Positions 1 through 13,749 of a DNA stretch of 64,000 nt are shown piece after piece. The stretch comes from Parelaphostrongylus tenuis (Eukaryota; Nematoda; Chromadorea; Rhabditida; Metastrongylidae): positions 124,001 to 188,000 of the forward strand of contig JAHQIW010004486.1 of NCBI GenBank assembly GCA_019055375.1, given 5' to 3'. The translations under genes were made by a program, and so were the position numbers. Within the stretch, counting starts at the first letter, position 1, and each line of letters starts with the position of its first letter. The notes under the pieces are model-generated. The model was given only the letters and a program-made list of their open reading frames with translations, was not told the origin of the DNA and made no database searches.

Positions 1-3000
1 ACTCCAAAACACACACTATCCGATTATCTCAGTGGGTAAACGACTAAGTCATAAGACAACGAATAGAATGGAATAAAATCGAGGATCGCACATTAAGTAT
101 CAGTCACCCAAGTAACTGTGTAAGTGCTATGAATGACTAAAGATTACTTCATATTTTGATATATCCACCATATATGTGCACTTAACATGCTCTACTTTCG
201 TAAAGTCCGCTATGGTTTCATCAGCACCTCTTCTCAAGTTTCATTCATGGATATCGCGTGCAATTAGTCCAGACACTGGATCTCTTATACTTGATTGAAC
301 ACCAAGCAATTAGCGTTACCATCCTCGGATTTCAATCAGAGTCGGACATAGAACGTATTGCGCCATTCTGCCCATCATCAAAAGACAATTATAAGACTAG
401 AAAAAGCCTCAAAGCTCCTCAATAGGTTAGCATAATCTTGAGATTTAGCATTGGAACAGATAACACAGGCTCATACCCAGATGCATCTATGATAGGAAGG
501 CATCACTGGTAAAACGTGGCTTTACTTTTGCTGTCTATAATGTTGGGTAGTATATCTCAAGACCCATAACTGTGAAGGACAACGTAATTGTATCATAGTA
601 GCAAAATGTTGAAATCAAAAATTGAAAAAATTGCTAAAGCCTAAGCTACGTGCCTTTCAAATGGTGTTTTTGTTCTGAACTAAGCCCAAAGCTCCTGCCA
701 AATCATGGAGAACGCTTTGAACGCTTCCATGAAGTTCACGTCAATTAAACCAGCCACATCCAGTTTCTAAATTCCAGTGGTAAATGTCGTATATATTGCG
801 AATGCAAAGTTCGAAAGGTGTTTTTGGGAATTCTACCAATAAACACGAGAGCAAGACATACTAACTTAGCGCTGTGAGTCAAGTTTTCCGTTAGATACTA
901 AATTATTTCAATTCCCCACCCTCTCAGCTAATATTTCTTGAGCTGAAACTCAAAAATCTTTTCATGTAATGAAACTACCTCCTAAATCCATTTTTCCAAG
1001 TCACAAAATAACTGATTTTTTCGTTTGTTTCCATGTAATTGAACGACTCTCGAATTGTCAATCAGTGACTTATAAGGCAGTCTGAAAATGCGCCAGCGGC
1101 ATTAACAGCATTTGAAAGATATCCACCACTTGTGATATTGACAGCAAGTGTCCCTTAACAACCTGTTCTAGATTGTTCGTACTTTCATCATAATTTAAGC
1201 CACGAACAGGTGTTGTGTTTCGTGACATGTGTTCTGACACCACATTACACACTAAACTCGGTTCAGCCTTGTCTCCATCACGACAACAACCGCTTAAACC
1301 CTGATGCACAGTTGCAAGTGTGGTCTCGTAAGTTTTCGAAAGAGTTTACTTGACTTAAGCATTAGTACAGTGTAATATGATACCGCTAGAAAATGCATCA
1401 AAATTATTTCATTGTTCTTCGAAAATAGTGGAAAATTGGTGGCAGCCAGCGGGTTTTATTATGAGCGCTTCACTGCGTATAGCCGCTGTGGTAACTATTA
1501 CGAAATAGGCTCCAAACTGGTAGCGTTTTTGTATAGAGACCCTTACTAACGATGCTCATTAGAGCTTAAAGCTAATCGATGTTTTAGTTAGCCAATAATC
1601 TAGTCAATCATCAAGCCATCCGATCTCAGACGTTAGCAATGTTTACCCATATTCTCTGCCTTCGTTTGGAATCAGAACTGACCAGTATCATATGAACGCT
1701 GGAGAGGCAGATTAATACCAAACTTCAAAGGGACGCTTAACTTTCATTATTTTGGTGAGAACGTGACCAAAAGTGATAAACTCTGCTGTGGCAAGGTCCT
1801 TTCAACATCCAGTTTAACTAACTTCATGAAGTAGAATGTTTAAGTCGTTTTTAAGTTACACGGCCTTTCTGAAAGAGCGAACCTTATCGAATATGATTAC
1901 CAGGAGGATTTATAGATATGTTAGGTCAATAGGTGGTTGAGTAGGAACGAAAAGCAAGGAAAACAAAACACTTGAACAGATTATATCTATTCAATGGTGA
2001 TTTCAAAACTCTTTTAGAACTGATTATATAATTTTGGATGAGCAGAAAGAAATTGGAAGTAAAGGTGAACTGAAAAATATGAGAGAGAAAGGCTCATGAG
2101 CGCATATTGTTTCCGATTTTTTGCCGGGAAGGTCAATTTCTCTAATACGCCAGATGAGATGTGTTCATCTCGACAAGCCACTTATCGTCATTCCAAGTGG
2201 CTACAAGCTAACCACTCCTTCGAGTATCGAATGTCACTAATACGTTGGACAAACAATAACAATTGCTTCACTGACGTATTATCTAATTTGTTCTCAGCCT
2301 TAGCTTTTTCTTAACATAGTCTTTGAGGATATTTTGAGCTACCAATGGCGTAGAAAAAAGAATAAAGGAAATATTGAAAAATGAAACAAACTTTGCTCTA
2401 CTGGGACAGCAACAACTCACTTTGGTGAACCAGACAAACGCTTGTTTTTTCCCTTCAAGGCTTTTACTGAAAAATTCTTCTTTAGAATAGGAATCGCTTT
2501 TGAAGCTTTTCAGCAACCTTCAAATATTGGCAACTGTGAGTTCACACATACATTCCTTCCCTACGTTATAAGCGCACAAATTAGAGAGTCCTCGGAATCT
2601 GGAGACCAATTGGCCCCCGGCCAAAACAACAGATTCGCGCACTCGAGCTCGATAATTATTCGAATGATTAGCATATGATTCGATGATGGGGTACTGAGAA
2701 AGAATGGGAGATGTAGCGCCTTGATGGGACGGTGTCGAATTACGCTGGCAAATAACACCTGTGTCTGAAGAGATGTTATTAATGAAGAATATGCTGATAA
2801 TTAAGAGCGAAAAACTATAATAAAATAAGGTCATTAAGTCACCCTTTACTTTCTTGACTTATTTTTATCGCTTTCTATTCACCACTGTGCTGTGAAGATT
2901 TAGATCATAATCGTTTACTGTGTTGAATGTTTTTTCTTATACAGGTAACTCTCTACCAACTTCTACTGAAAACAGGGAAACGTCTTTCAAAAGCGCTGAA

Positions 3001-3586
3001 GAAGTTTCTCATCACTACCAAAAGTTGATTGAATATAAAGACACAGACTGATATCGTTCACTTTGATGAATCTCCAGCTAATTAGTTTTCCGTACGCAAG
3101 TTGTGGGCAACATTAACACAGATAGAAAAGGAGTGTATCACTTACTCTAAGACGTTGTTGATTATAGAAGATGTTCCACTGGTGTTTTCATTGATGGGTT
3201 GATTTTCACTCTCCGTGTGCACGTAATAATATCCATATACACGCATGGAACGCTGTTTCATGCATAGAAATTGTATTCCGGACATGGAATTAGCCATAAA
3301 CCTAGCAATCAAGCGACTGTGACTTACATGGAAAGCGGTTCTGTGGTGCCATTCACAAACATTCCTCACAATCACCTCAAGAAAGCATTATAAATCACTC
3401 TTAAGCATGCGAAGCCTTGCAGTAGACTGCAATTTTCTTTGAAAAGCTGTAATAATAAAGGGAAACATAATACATATGTGTTGCCACCGATCACTCTCGA
3501 TCCGTCGAGCTAACAAACCGAGCAATCATGAGGCAGAAAAAATGGACGCAAAATCTACAGACGTACATTTCCTTTCGACCACTTTT
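1..3586. other. intergenic, no supported gene
   Basis: AT-rich sequence without a recognisable gene, transposon or tandem repeat. The only segment of note is a minus-strand open frame at 2834-2520 (104 residues) that begins with a hydrophobic stretch resembling a signal peptide. The same bases also look like an intron ending in a CTCTTCAG acceptor near 2765, so it is not called as a gene. Confidence 0.5.
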
Positions 3587-3650
3587 TATAGACCCGCTCA
3601 AAATGATATAATCTGATTAGGATATAACATGTTTTGAGCTGATTGGTCTA

Positions 3651-3698
3651 GTGGTATACAAGTGCCTGTTTCGTCCTATTGGGACTCATCACTACCAC
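3651..3698 (-). ncRNA. hammerhead ribozyme motif, family A, core-mutated
   Basis: Read on the minus strand: stem I GUGGUA/UACCAC is perfect, stem II is GUCC/GGAC, then GAAA, stem III ACAG/UUGU around loop GCAC, and A at the cleavage position. The core reads GUGAUGA instead of CUGAUGA. Position C3 is therefore G, a change known to abolish hammerhead activity unless G8 also changes, and G8 is unchanged here. Probably inactive. Confidence 0.65.
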
Positions 3699-3800
3699 CC
3701 TCCCTCGGTTCAGCCGATCTCCTGTGGCTAAAAATCTTTGAAAACTAGAAAAAGATAGAGGATTATTTAGCCTTAGGAAATCGGTTGAACCGAGAGTGGC

Positions 3801-3847
3801 TGCTACTGATGAGTCCTAATAGGACGAAACAGCGCTCTTGTATAGCA
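3801..3847 (+). ncRNA. hammerhead ribozyme, family A, copy 1 right arm
   Basis: Type I arrangement with all core bases: stem I UGCUA/UAGCA, CUGAUGA, stem II GUCC/GGAC (loop UAAUA), GAAA, stem III ACAG/UUGU with loop CGCUC and one G-U pair, then A at the predicted cleavage site (3842). Stem I is only five base pairs here. The layout follows the hammerhead consensus known from plants, schistosomes and Penelope-like elements. Activity in RNA is inferred. Confidence 0.75.
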
Positions 3848-4983
3848 CAATTGACCAAGCGGCTCTAAACATGCTATATCCTTATCAGATCTACAGACAT
3901 GCAACTACTCAGTGTAAAGCGAGATTAGAAAGTTTACACATGATATCAATGTGCAATGCAATAAAAGCGTTAAAGAGATCGAAAGGGTTAGTAGTTAAAA
4001 AGCGGAATGCGAAGAAGCAATAATCATGAAGTCTGTTTGTATTGCTGAGATCCCTTATATTGTGCTACTATCAGCACTGATTCATAGATGATATTCCGGT
4101 TCACAGAGCACACGCGCAGCGGTAGTGTCATCATTTTAACCAAGGTGATGATTATCTCGTCGTCTACGAGACGATCGCCGTATCAATCGTAACGGATAGC
4201 ACGCAATAGTCAATATGCCAGTGTTAGGATGTAAAAAATATCAATTTTTTCTATGAGAAATTTATTTTTTGCAAGCGATCATCAAGTCTTCAACTCTACT
4301 GTAATATTTCAAACTAAACGATTCTAATGCCAAACGAAAACCATGATAAAACTCATACCAATTGCTGATCGTTTTGAGTTTTACGAAGAAATTCATGTTC
4401 ATGCTCCGCTCGGAGAAAACCTTTTGAGACACACAAAAGTGATTGTTACTGCTGACTTAAATCTACTTGCTATTTCGATTTCTTACGTTTATTTCATCCT
4501 CAAAAAAAATCGTATACTAGTTCACTAGCAATCCCTACTATTTGATAATTTTCATAATATGTGATATAATAAACTTTTGAGCTGCATTTTTCAAACATAT
4601 CTGATATTCTTTTCCCAGATAGTATTGTAACTGTTAACTTCCACGTGATGTAGATCTCTCAAAAGCTAGTGATCGTTGACTACTGTAGCCAATTAATGAC
4701 ATCTGAACCACTAGCCATAAATCGTTGAGTTTTCGTAGTTTTCTAGAATACAGACTTTATCTTATTTATATTAAGTATCAAATTGAACAAAGGAAAAAAA
4801 CTTCTTGTGATCGCAATTTCCCGTCAATGTTCATGTTTAATAGACAATTTTGCGCTTAGACAAAGCTTCGAATCGTTAAACAAAAATTTATGGTCTTCAT
4901 AATGTCAAGTGATCAATCACTTCGTGAACGATTCTGAGCTCAACAGGAGCGATTCATCAAAGCCAGACAGCAATAATACATAT

Positions 4984-4989
4984 TTTATT
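4984..4989 (-). promoter_or_regulatory. candidate poly(A) signal of the ephrin gene
   Basis: AATAAA on the minus strand, about 180 bases past the ephrin stop codon at 5168. Distance and orientation fit; nothing else in the sequence proves use. Confidence 0.4.
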
Positions 4990-5167
4990 TCTGATTAACA
5001 ATGGTAATAATTAAACAATATGTACAATATACTTTCTCTACAATGGAAAAAAAACATCACAATCGGTCATAAGAACTTGAAGCACAATGTCGCTTCTGAT
5101 CCGTATTTCACCCGTCATCCACCCGCTGTGGCTTGTGCACTACATGACAGTGAAGCTGGTGGCTGTA

Positions 5168-8100
5168 TTATAATGTGAAAATCATCATCGCCACCAGTAT
5201 TAATGGTACTGTGATCGGTGGACGAGGTCCGGATGAGAAGAGGCTTTCTACTGAAATGGCCGCCAGTTAGAATTGCATCATCCAAAATCAAAGGATAAAA
5301 CACACATAAACATATCTAGTCGACTTTCCTTTGACTTCGGCATAACCCCAATTATTGTTTCATTGTTGATTAAACCTATAGAACGAGGTTGCTGATAAGA
5401 GTTTTTCATTCGGCTAACGTTACAACACTTTGTTCTTCTTCAGAGCCGTCGAAAGTGATTTATGACTAGAAAAACAGTACTATTTGAACGAAATGAAGGC
5501 GAAGATCCGAATGGCAGTGGATGGTCAACTCGAATCACCGGCTTGAATAAGATGAACGCATAGAAAAGTTGGTCGAATGAAATTTCTTATTAGAAACCTT
5601 GTGTTACAGGCTTGATCAACAAAGAAAACACACAGAAACATTTATAGCGTTATAGGATATCTAGAGAGACCGCTTAATTTCCTGATATACTCGTTAAACT
5701 CTTTTGAATTAAAGCAAATACATAGCCTAACAGGGAAATCTGCCAGTACCCTAATTTCACTTCCCGCAGTAGTTATGTCGGAGGACCAAGACAACTCTGT
5801 GAAAAAAGACTAGCAAGAAATAGATAAGAAACAAAACTCAGCATACCATCTCCAATCTCATGAATCTGAAACTCGACTTCATCACCCAATGCCAGAGCTT
5901 CATATTCATGACGTCTACTGCCACCATCAAGAGAAAGCCGTTCGCCTCTTGTTACACTAGGCCAGATAGTTTTCTCAGGCCTTCTGACCTAAACAAAATT
6001 CTTTGAAACCAAACCAAAAACAGTAACGATTTGAATTCGAATGTCATATACTGACCTTTTCAAGAAATTCTCCCCATAGTGTATCCGATGACCATTGCTC
6101 ATCAACAGACACAATCGTATTCGAAGTAGTAGTAGACAGCTTTTTATGTGTGCGATGAATATGATCTTAACATCTATAAATTAGATAAATCCAACTATAA
6201 AAAAAACATCTTGCTAGATCGGATTTGAACTGATCTTACCACTAGTGTCTCCATTCTTTTCAGTGACATGTATGACCATCTTCAAATTATGACTAGCGCA
6301 CAGACCACCGTACCTGTTGTTCAAACCAGAAACTGTTCCAGTAGATGTTGCTGAAACAGACCAATCGGTATGTATCTGACCAAAATATTGGTTACAGTAG
6401 AACTTATCGACTGGCTTCTCTTCAAGCACAATAACACCTATTGAATCACATAGTAATCTATTGATGTCAGAACTGTTAGAAATGTCTCAACTTCCCCAAA
6501 GAGAAGAGTAATTTTTAGTTATTTGAACTCACTTATAAAGTAATATGTCTGTCCGGGTCGATAGTCTAAAGCCGACGGATTTGGGCTCATAAGTCTGAAT
6601 GACACTTTCACCTTGTCCCTTCGCATTGGTGATATGCACCGACCAAGTTCGCGAGCTGATGACGACAGTATACAGTTATGATAGTCATGTTTGCTTACCT
6701 AAAAGTTTCAAAAATGAACTTTGAATCAAATCCATGCAAACAACATCGCTGTCAAACTTTTCATACCCTGTAAATTATACTTTGTTCGGCAGCTGCTGAA
6801 TCCATTTCAGATTCGTAATACGGGCAGATAATATCCAGCGAGTCACCGATTGCTGCAAATCGTTCCACTCTGAAAATAAGAAGACTACTGGTTTGACCGA
6901 CACAAAGAGCAAAAAGGCTAGGATTGCGTAAAAAGGCTCGCTAAACCACCACAACGTCTCCCCATCCCTGCTATGAAGTAGGGTTCAGTGTGGGGCGTTG
7001 GCTGTGACGAAAAGGGCGATATCTTCAAAACGTACACAAACCTCAAACGTAGCAACCTCGAAAAGGCTCCAAACATTTCCACAGACTTTTGAAATAGTCG
7101 CGCTCTCTTATAAGTAACTCTATCACGATTTAGATTAGTCTCAAAACCACAGCGAGATCTTTAGCGTTCTCCAGAAATGATCTCAACAAATTCTTATAAG
7201 CAACAATATGGAGTTAGCAAGTTTCAAAAGGATCTAGGACATGAACTCGATTACAGCATATGGAATCATTTATCAGTTCAAAAATCGTATCGTCAGGGAG
7301 GAACGTTCTGTCACCCCCTCCCTTCCTCCCTTCCCAACGCTCGCGCAAGTCCACATATGCGCCTTAGCTCGGTTATTTTCAAGATGACAAGGAGAATCGT
7401 CTCGACCATTTCAGGAATTTTATAAACATGAAATGTTCAAGTAGCGACCGACGAGTCACATGAGATATTTTGAAGACCTTTTTTGAGGACAAATGCAAGG
7501 AAACGAATCGAACGCAAGATGTGTTCCAATCTGCACAGCTTATGTGATGACGAGTCATGTAAAAATTAGCACATTAATTCCATGTTTGAGCATATTATGA
7601 GGAGTAGCAGTTTACATGTTTTGAAAACATTTCATTCAATAACTCTGGAAACGAAGGTCTTTTTATCTTATATATTTAACTAATCCAAAAACTTTCACAG
7701 CCCAAAGATATGAAAAATGTTGAAAAAATAGTGAATAAGTGTATTGGACTACGGTGCACACAAGGCGATTCATTAATTGTCTAATCATGACCACTAAGCG
7801 TGCTTCTCAATTGGTCATCTTAATGAAATTTGATTACCGCACTCTTTCCATTCATAAGTGTTTTCGAGCGCTGTGCCTTCGTCAATTCATTATTGAGAAA
7901 TTGAGTGCTCGTGAGGTTTTTGGAAGAGAATATGAGGCCATTGAGGGACATGGGAAAAGAAGAGGCGCCTAGTGAAGCGACTAGAATAGTGAACTATTGA
8001 AGAAGATAATAGAACATTCGACGAATGAAGAAGATGAACAGAAAACGCAAAAATTAACTAAGTAATGCAAACCTCCCAGTGAGTTAGCATCGCATCATAG

Positions 8101-11100
8101 CTAATGATATTATTAACACTTAGAATGAGGCGCATATCAGACTCATTATCAAGCACGGCTATGACCGTCAGTAGTGCAATGTTGCATAAAGAGCCCGTAG
8201 AAGCAAACGCTTTCTAAGATCTAATAAGACACCGGTGGTTACCCTTAGAGTAATTTGAATAAAAGATCAAAAGTACTTATACTTTAGCGTGGTGCGAGAT
8301 TCCTCACACCCTCAGAACAGTGACCATTGAGTAGATCTGACATAAATGAAATATCAAAAGCACTAACGCTGGATATCAGATTTACCCGGAAATCAATTAG
8401 ATTCCAAGTTGTATAGATAACAGGTGGGTACGTAGATGAATACTTTTAAATAAATGAGTGATTCAAGTATAGAATTATAGAAAGTGAATTATGTCTCAAA
8501 ATCAAGAGCAAGCTTCTTGTTAAGGGAAACATCTTCTACATATGTCTTAAATCTTCTTGTTCATGTAATAATCAGCATATGAAGAGACTGGCACTATATG
8601 ACATATTGATCTAGGCGCATTGGTTAATCTTCGAGTGTGTAAAGTTTCTATCACTATCTTCACAATAAATATCCAACTTATCGAACACGCCTTCATTTTA
8701 ACATTCTGTTCAATATATTACATTGATGACTGTGCGCTACATGCGGCGCACTTTCCAAACAGCTGAGAAATGCGATCCGTGACGATGCTTTAAGAGTAAC
8801 TAGTAATATGGTAGAATGTAAGGCAATTGAAGAGACGCAGAACACGGCAGGTGGCTAAAATCGGGATGGTAAGATTGAGTGGAAGATATGAAAGGAGTAA
8901 CTAAACACTCTCGGACAGATGTTTACCGGGTGCTATGCGGATTACTTAATCGCACAGGTGGAGTTATAAGTAAAGGTAATCGCCGACAACAATACAGGCA
9001 TTCATTAACACAAGAGATCATCTGACGGTAAAGTTCCTACTATTTGCAGCACTTTGACTCTAGTATGCGATCTGATATGATTCATCCTACGTTTAGTTGG
9101 TAATTTTGAGGTCCTTCTAACATGTCTGTAATATTGAAATCCATTCATTCTAGAGGTCCTCTTCAAATCACATTTGGGTACTCTCTCATGCTTATCCGAT
9201 TCCTATCGAGATCATAAATCAACAACTTAGTATTTTAACATTCCTCCCTACCGTACTCAACCTCTATCCGTCCGTAATATTCACGAACATAATTCTCGTA
9301 AATATCAAAGGACATCGTCCATGTTGCGTATACTGTCGGTAACAAAAGGAGCCACTCTTAACACTTTCCGCCCTAACCACTTCCATTGGCCGAACTACTA
9401 AACAGTCATAAAATGGAGGTCATCTAACAATTTATTGCATCCGTTCACTGAATGGGTAGTAAGTGTTGTGATAACAAAACAATTAAGTTGTAGACCTACA
9501 TTTACCATAAGTTTTGTTATGTTTCTCTTTTCAGACTAACAAAATTCCACTACCATTTGACATTATCGTAGATGGAGAAGCCTTAAAAGTACTACACTCA
9601 TTGTCTTAATCAAAAAATATGTCTAGAAAGTAGGAATAGCGCTGATTTATGAATACAGTTCATAACGAATATTGTGTAAAAAGTGCAAAGAATCTGATAC
9701 TTGAGTAAATAGTTGTGTTTGTGAACATAATGTACTTTCTCCCATGCTGGGCTCACTGAATAAACATCACGTCGCCGTTTGTTTAGTTAACACATTACTA
9801 CAGATACCACTGACTGATTAATGGCAATAAAATTGGTTATAGGCGAATTCGTTCAAAATTAAAGATTTTCTTAGAGTTGTCGCATAGGCACTATTCGCAT
9901 TAGGATTACTAAGTTAGGGCTAATGCCAAGGGTATACAAAGTATTTTTTAAGACTTTAAGATTCATTTATACATAGAAAACCGAATAAGAAATAAGCCAC
10001 GTATAGAAAATTTAAGGAAATCGAACTTATTAGGTGCCAAAAGTGGAGTTAATCAATCCTGCTCTTATGGTTATACCGACTATACTTAGAGTTAGATCAA
10101 ATTCAACACTACTATTGACTTTGGTTCCACAAAAGCCATCGCCACATTGTTACTGAAAGGTTCCGACATACTTCCATTTTAGAAAATGTTATAATTATGA
10201 TGTCAGCAACGATTATATCTTCCATTACCGTCGACAATTATGTCCTTTTGCAAGTCTGACACCACGACGTCAAGTGATGGAATCACGTCGAATGATTCAG
10301 TGTAGAATTACTAAGGAAAACCATAATGGACTTAAGTGGATTGGGTTCCTCCTAGCTCTTCTTCCAGTGTTCGCAAAACTTTATCTAAGTTGTAAATAAT
10401 TTTTGTCTATGTACTGGAAACAAGTTATAAAACAAAAATTTCTTCATACTCCTATATATTAATGTCTTTGCGCCTATCTCGAAACGAAGCCATAATCTAG
10501 AGAGTCTAACAGAACTAACTGCAGTTATCTACAAGAACACATGACCACCTCGGTCTTTCACCACCATCATCATCATTTCTCTAGCAGCTCCCGCTCTCCT
10601 TGAATTAAGCATGTTTTTTGAAGGGTGTACTTTGAGGTATTCTCGAGCTTTCTTCATAAAGTTGCTTTTAACATTTATTGAACTTTACACTGTGTCCCAG
10701 CCATCATTTATCGACGTTACGACAAGACCCTGCGTCTTTTCCAAAGTATTCCGATGCCAGCTCAACAATAATTTCATCGATGAAATTCAAACAGTCTTTC
10801 GAATTTTAAGTACTTCTCATCTTAATATTACTGGTATAAAAAGTATTGATCATGCTCAGATATGTGAATATGGAAAAGTAACACAATTAATGTCATTTAT
10901 ATGTAGATATTTAAGTGTTTGACAGGTGGTGTTCAAAGTCAAAAGGACGTTCATGGAGCAGCATGGCTATTGATTAGAATAAATCGCTTTTACTAGTAGA
11001 ATCAATCGACATTATCGGAAAGTTATTCATTATGAAAGCTCGTAAATCATTATGAATCATATGTGTGTTAAACGGACGGACTTGTCAATGAGCTCATAGA

Positions 11101-13749
11101 TCTTCATCAATAGACAACGCTCCCAATCTGTCCATAAGAGAATAAACAGCTGCATAAGAACTACCCATATTCTGAATAAATACGGTGAAGATGATATAGC
11201 ATCGTTCGTAAATGGTTAAATTTCTGTAGATGGAAAAGAAAAAAAAAAAACAATGCGGTAAAGATGCTATAGCATTGTTTGTAGATGGGAAAACTAACAA
11301 AATTTTAGAGATTTCTTGACTTTTTAACAATGCTCAAATGAAAAACATTAGCTACATCACATAAAAACTCATTTCTCATACATTCGCATTTCTTCATATA
11401 TTCTCTCCCCTTTACGTTCTTCATTTCATTGTTAAAGAAATGCCAATGGACGAAGTTGTAAAAGACCATAAAAAGTGTTAACGTAAAAATCTTAGCTTTC
11501 TTCAGTAAATTTACTTCAATTATAAAAATTCCCATGTACGAGAAAAAGTGCCCTAGAAACGCGTGGTGAAGCGGTATCAGTCTATAATCATCAAAACATC
11601 ACATTCCAAATTTGCTCGTATCTCAGCTTTCTAGTGGTTATACTTCACGCCTAACCTTGCCGTTAAAAATAAAACTAGGCAGTAGATAGAAAGCTCGAAA
11701 TTGCAACATCACCTTAGTAATTTTTCTCATGACCAGCCTTTTTATTTCAATTTCACCTTCTACTTTTGTCATTTTCTTTCTCTTATACAAAAGATCTGTA
11801 ACTGACTAGACAAGCAAGCTTGTTCATAATTGCACTCAGTACAGGCCAGTTTTTTGTGTAAGTAATAAATCCCTCAAAAAGTGAGACTTTTCCTATGCTT
11901 TAGATAGTCAATCAATGATTTATGAGTATTTATGGATGTTGTTCGAGATGTTTTGTTTATGGTTCATTAGAGTGCAACGGTGGGATGCGTGGTGACAATG
12001 ATGGTGGTGGTGGTCTAATTGTAGACCAGGTGTGAGAGGGTAATTTGTCTCATCACATAGTTTTCGATGCTGTGAATCCAAGAATACCTGGAAACAACTC
12101 GAAAACATCTTCGAGGCCGAGTTTTGAAGGATCATTATCATCAACATCCTTTAAGAAAGCACTGGTATGAGTACCATGGGACTCGAACAACACGAGAAGC
12201 TGCTTATAAGCAAGTTACCGGTGGTCAAATGGAGATTTTCCTCAGCTCGTGCGACTCCTAGTGATAACATCGGTCAACAGACACGAAATCGTTGTTATGA
12301 TATTTGTACTGTAGATAAAAATACCGGACATTTAGTACCAAAATGTTTCTTACCCGAAATTCAAGGTCTACGATTTTACCATGAGGTTATAAACATCAAT
12401 GATTGAATGAACTGGCATATGAAGACGACATCGCTGGATTCAAAGATAATCCACCAAAATATAAACTCTTGGAAATATTAAGTGTCTACAGCATATGTAC
12501 TGTATACCTGTATATCAAAGAATAGTGCCGTAATTATGAGAATACAGAACATAAGTAGGTCTTCTAAAAAGATACGAGATATAAGCATTTCTCAACGATT
12601 GAATTGAATTTCAATGCATCGAAAGATTCCAGATTTACTTATGAGCACTTCACAAAAAAGGAACTATCACCGATCGCTAGTCTTCAAATAATTTCAAAAT
12701 TTTCTCTCTTGCGTGGCATTTCAGAAAACTCTCTCAATTGATAAATTTTGTTTTATAAAACAAAAATATGACCACCAAGAAAACAGCTGATACTTAGAAC
12801 TACTATATTCACTTGTCTGAGCGATTGTAGTACAATTAGACTTATGTCCTTAAGATTTCACCAATAGAAAGTTTGAGGAGGGAGTGGGAATAATGAGTGG
12901 GAGGAGAAGGTTAAGCTGCGATATCGAAGCGATAATATGCAGAAGTCGTTGTGATCAGCAATATTTTATCAAGAAATAAGGCATCGCAAAAATAGGAAAA
13001 TTAAATCGGACCGTTCAGTCGCACCTACGGAATTTTTATCGCATCCGACATCTATCTAACAGTCGTGCAGAATCTTAATCAGTTACCGCACAATTAGGGA
13101 AAAAACCGCGCCGCAGCACGAACGTTGCACATTCGGCCGCTCGTTCGTCCGTCATCTGTGTAGGATTAACATTCACAAAGATGAGACCGCTTCGGCCTTA
13201 CTACTTACTGCCATATTTGGCAATCTGCCAGGTTAATAACCTCCCGCAGTGATCGTTACTTGTTAGGACATACCGCATTACGAACACGGGTGTCCAATTT
13301 CATCAGTGATATAGGAAGCCTTTTAGGCGAACCTTAGTTTTTTCTTCATTGCTCATGTGGCTGAGACGAGATTGGATATCGTTATCAAGTAACGGGAGGC
13401 AATACTGAGATGGTGACTAATCTGGGTCAAAATCTGGTAAAAAATTGGTACATCTACGGCATGAAAAAAACCTTCAACGCTCTTATGAGAAACCATGAAG
13501 GTGATCTCTTTCAATCACCCACCAACAATCATTTTCAGTTACGTAAGTGCCATCAATTCAAGGCAACGAGGAAGGAACGTTTTCACAATCACGATATATT
13601 AAAAAATTAAATGGCAAAAAATAAAAAGGAACAAAATAACGCCAGAGCACTTACAAGGAGTTTGTTGAATTCCAGTAAATATCGGGAAGCTTTTTCGATG
13701 CACCTGACGTTAAGTAGAAAACGAGTACGTAAAACCATGTGGAGAACAT
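5168..13749 (-). CDS. ephrin, GPI-anchored Eph receptor ligand (7 exons)
   Basis: Exons: 13749-13655, 6869-6767, 6698-6533, 6350-6240, 6165-6056, 5988-5847, 5250-5168; together 810 bases, 269 residues plus stop, all phases consistent. Residues 1-17 form a signal peptide (WFYVLVFYL core). IYWNSTNS (24-31) is the ephrin N-terminal hallmark and holds an N-glycosylation site. LDIICPYYE, HDYHNC, GRC and NNRYGGLCA give the four conserved cysteines (47, 75, 87, 139), and YRPGQTYYFI is the typical strand before the fourth. The tail ends PPITVPLILVAMMIFTL after a Ser-Ser-Gly site, as in GPI-attachment signals. Ephrins signal from the cell surface to Eph receptor tyrosine kinases; in C. elegans they act in neuroblast and epidermal morphogenesis. 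Which C. elegans paralogue (vab-2, efn-2, efn-3, efn-4) it matches is not settled. Least certain are the fifth exon's acceptor (GTTAAG) and whether another exon sits in the last intron. Confidence 0.95.
6870..13654 (-). other. first intron of the ephrin gene (6.8 kb)
   Basis: Bounded by donor TT|GTAAGT at 13655 and acceptor TTTTCAG at 6870, in matching phase. It is far longer than the other introns of the gene (67-596 bases). I see no transposon, foldback or tandem repeat in it, unlike most of the window, and no further convincing exon. Unusually repeat-free long first introns often hold regulatory DNA; that is inference only. Confidence 0.75.

Larger units (their letters stand above)
3587..3890. 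repeat. foldback element, hammerhead family A, copy 1
   Basis: Palindromic element. The left arm starts near TATAGACCCGCTCAAAATG and the right arm ends near ATATCCTTATCAGAT. Both arms carry a hammerhead-like motif, and the inner arms pair again (CTCGGTTCAGCCGAT against ATCGGTTGAACCGAG). The same termini and inner sequence recur at 26945-27302 and 43865-44108, which defines a dispersed family. No transposase is present, so this is a non-autonomous element. The arms have diverged more than in the second copy, so this copy is older. Confidence 0.8.

Noticed and set aside
5630..5800. Extra ephrin exon after a TTTTTTCACAG acceptor
   Set aside because: It would replace the GPI-anchor exon at 5250-5168, which joins in phase and ends in a textbook hydrophobic tail.
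10611..10922. 103-codon open frame in the ephrin first intron
   Set aside because: No motif, no splice sites, and on the strand opposite the gene.
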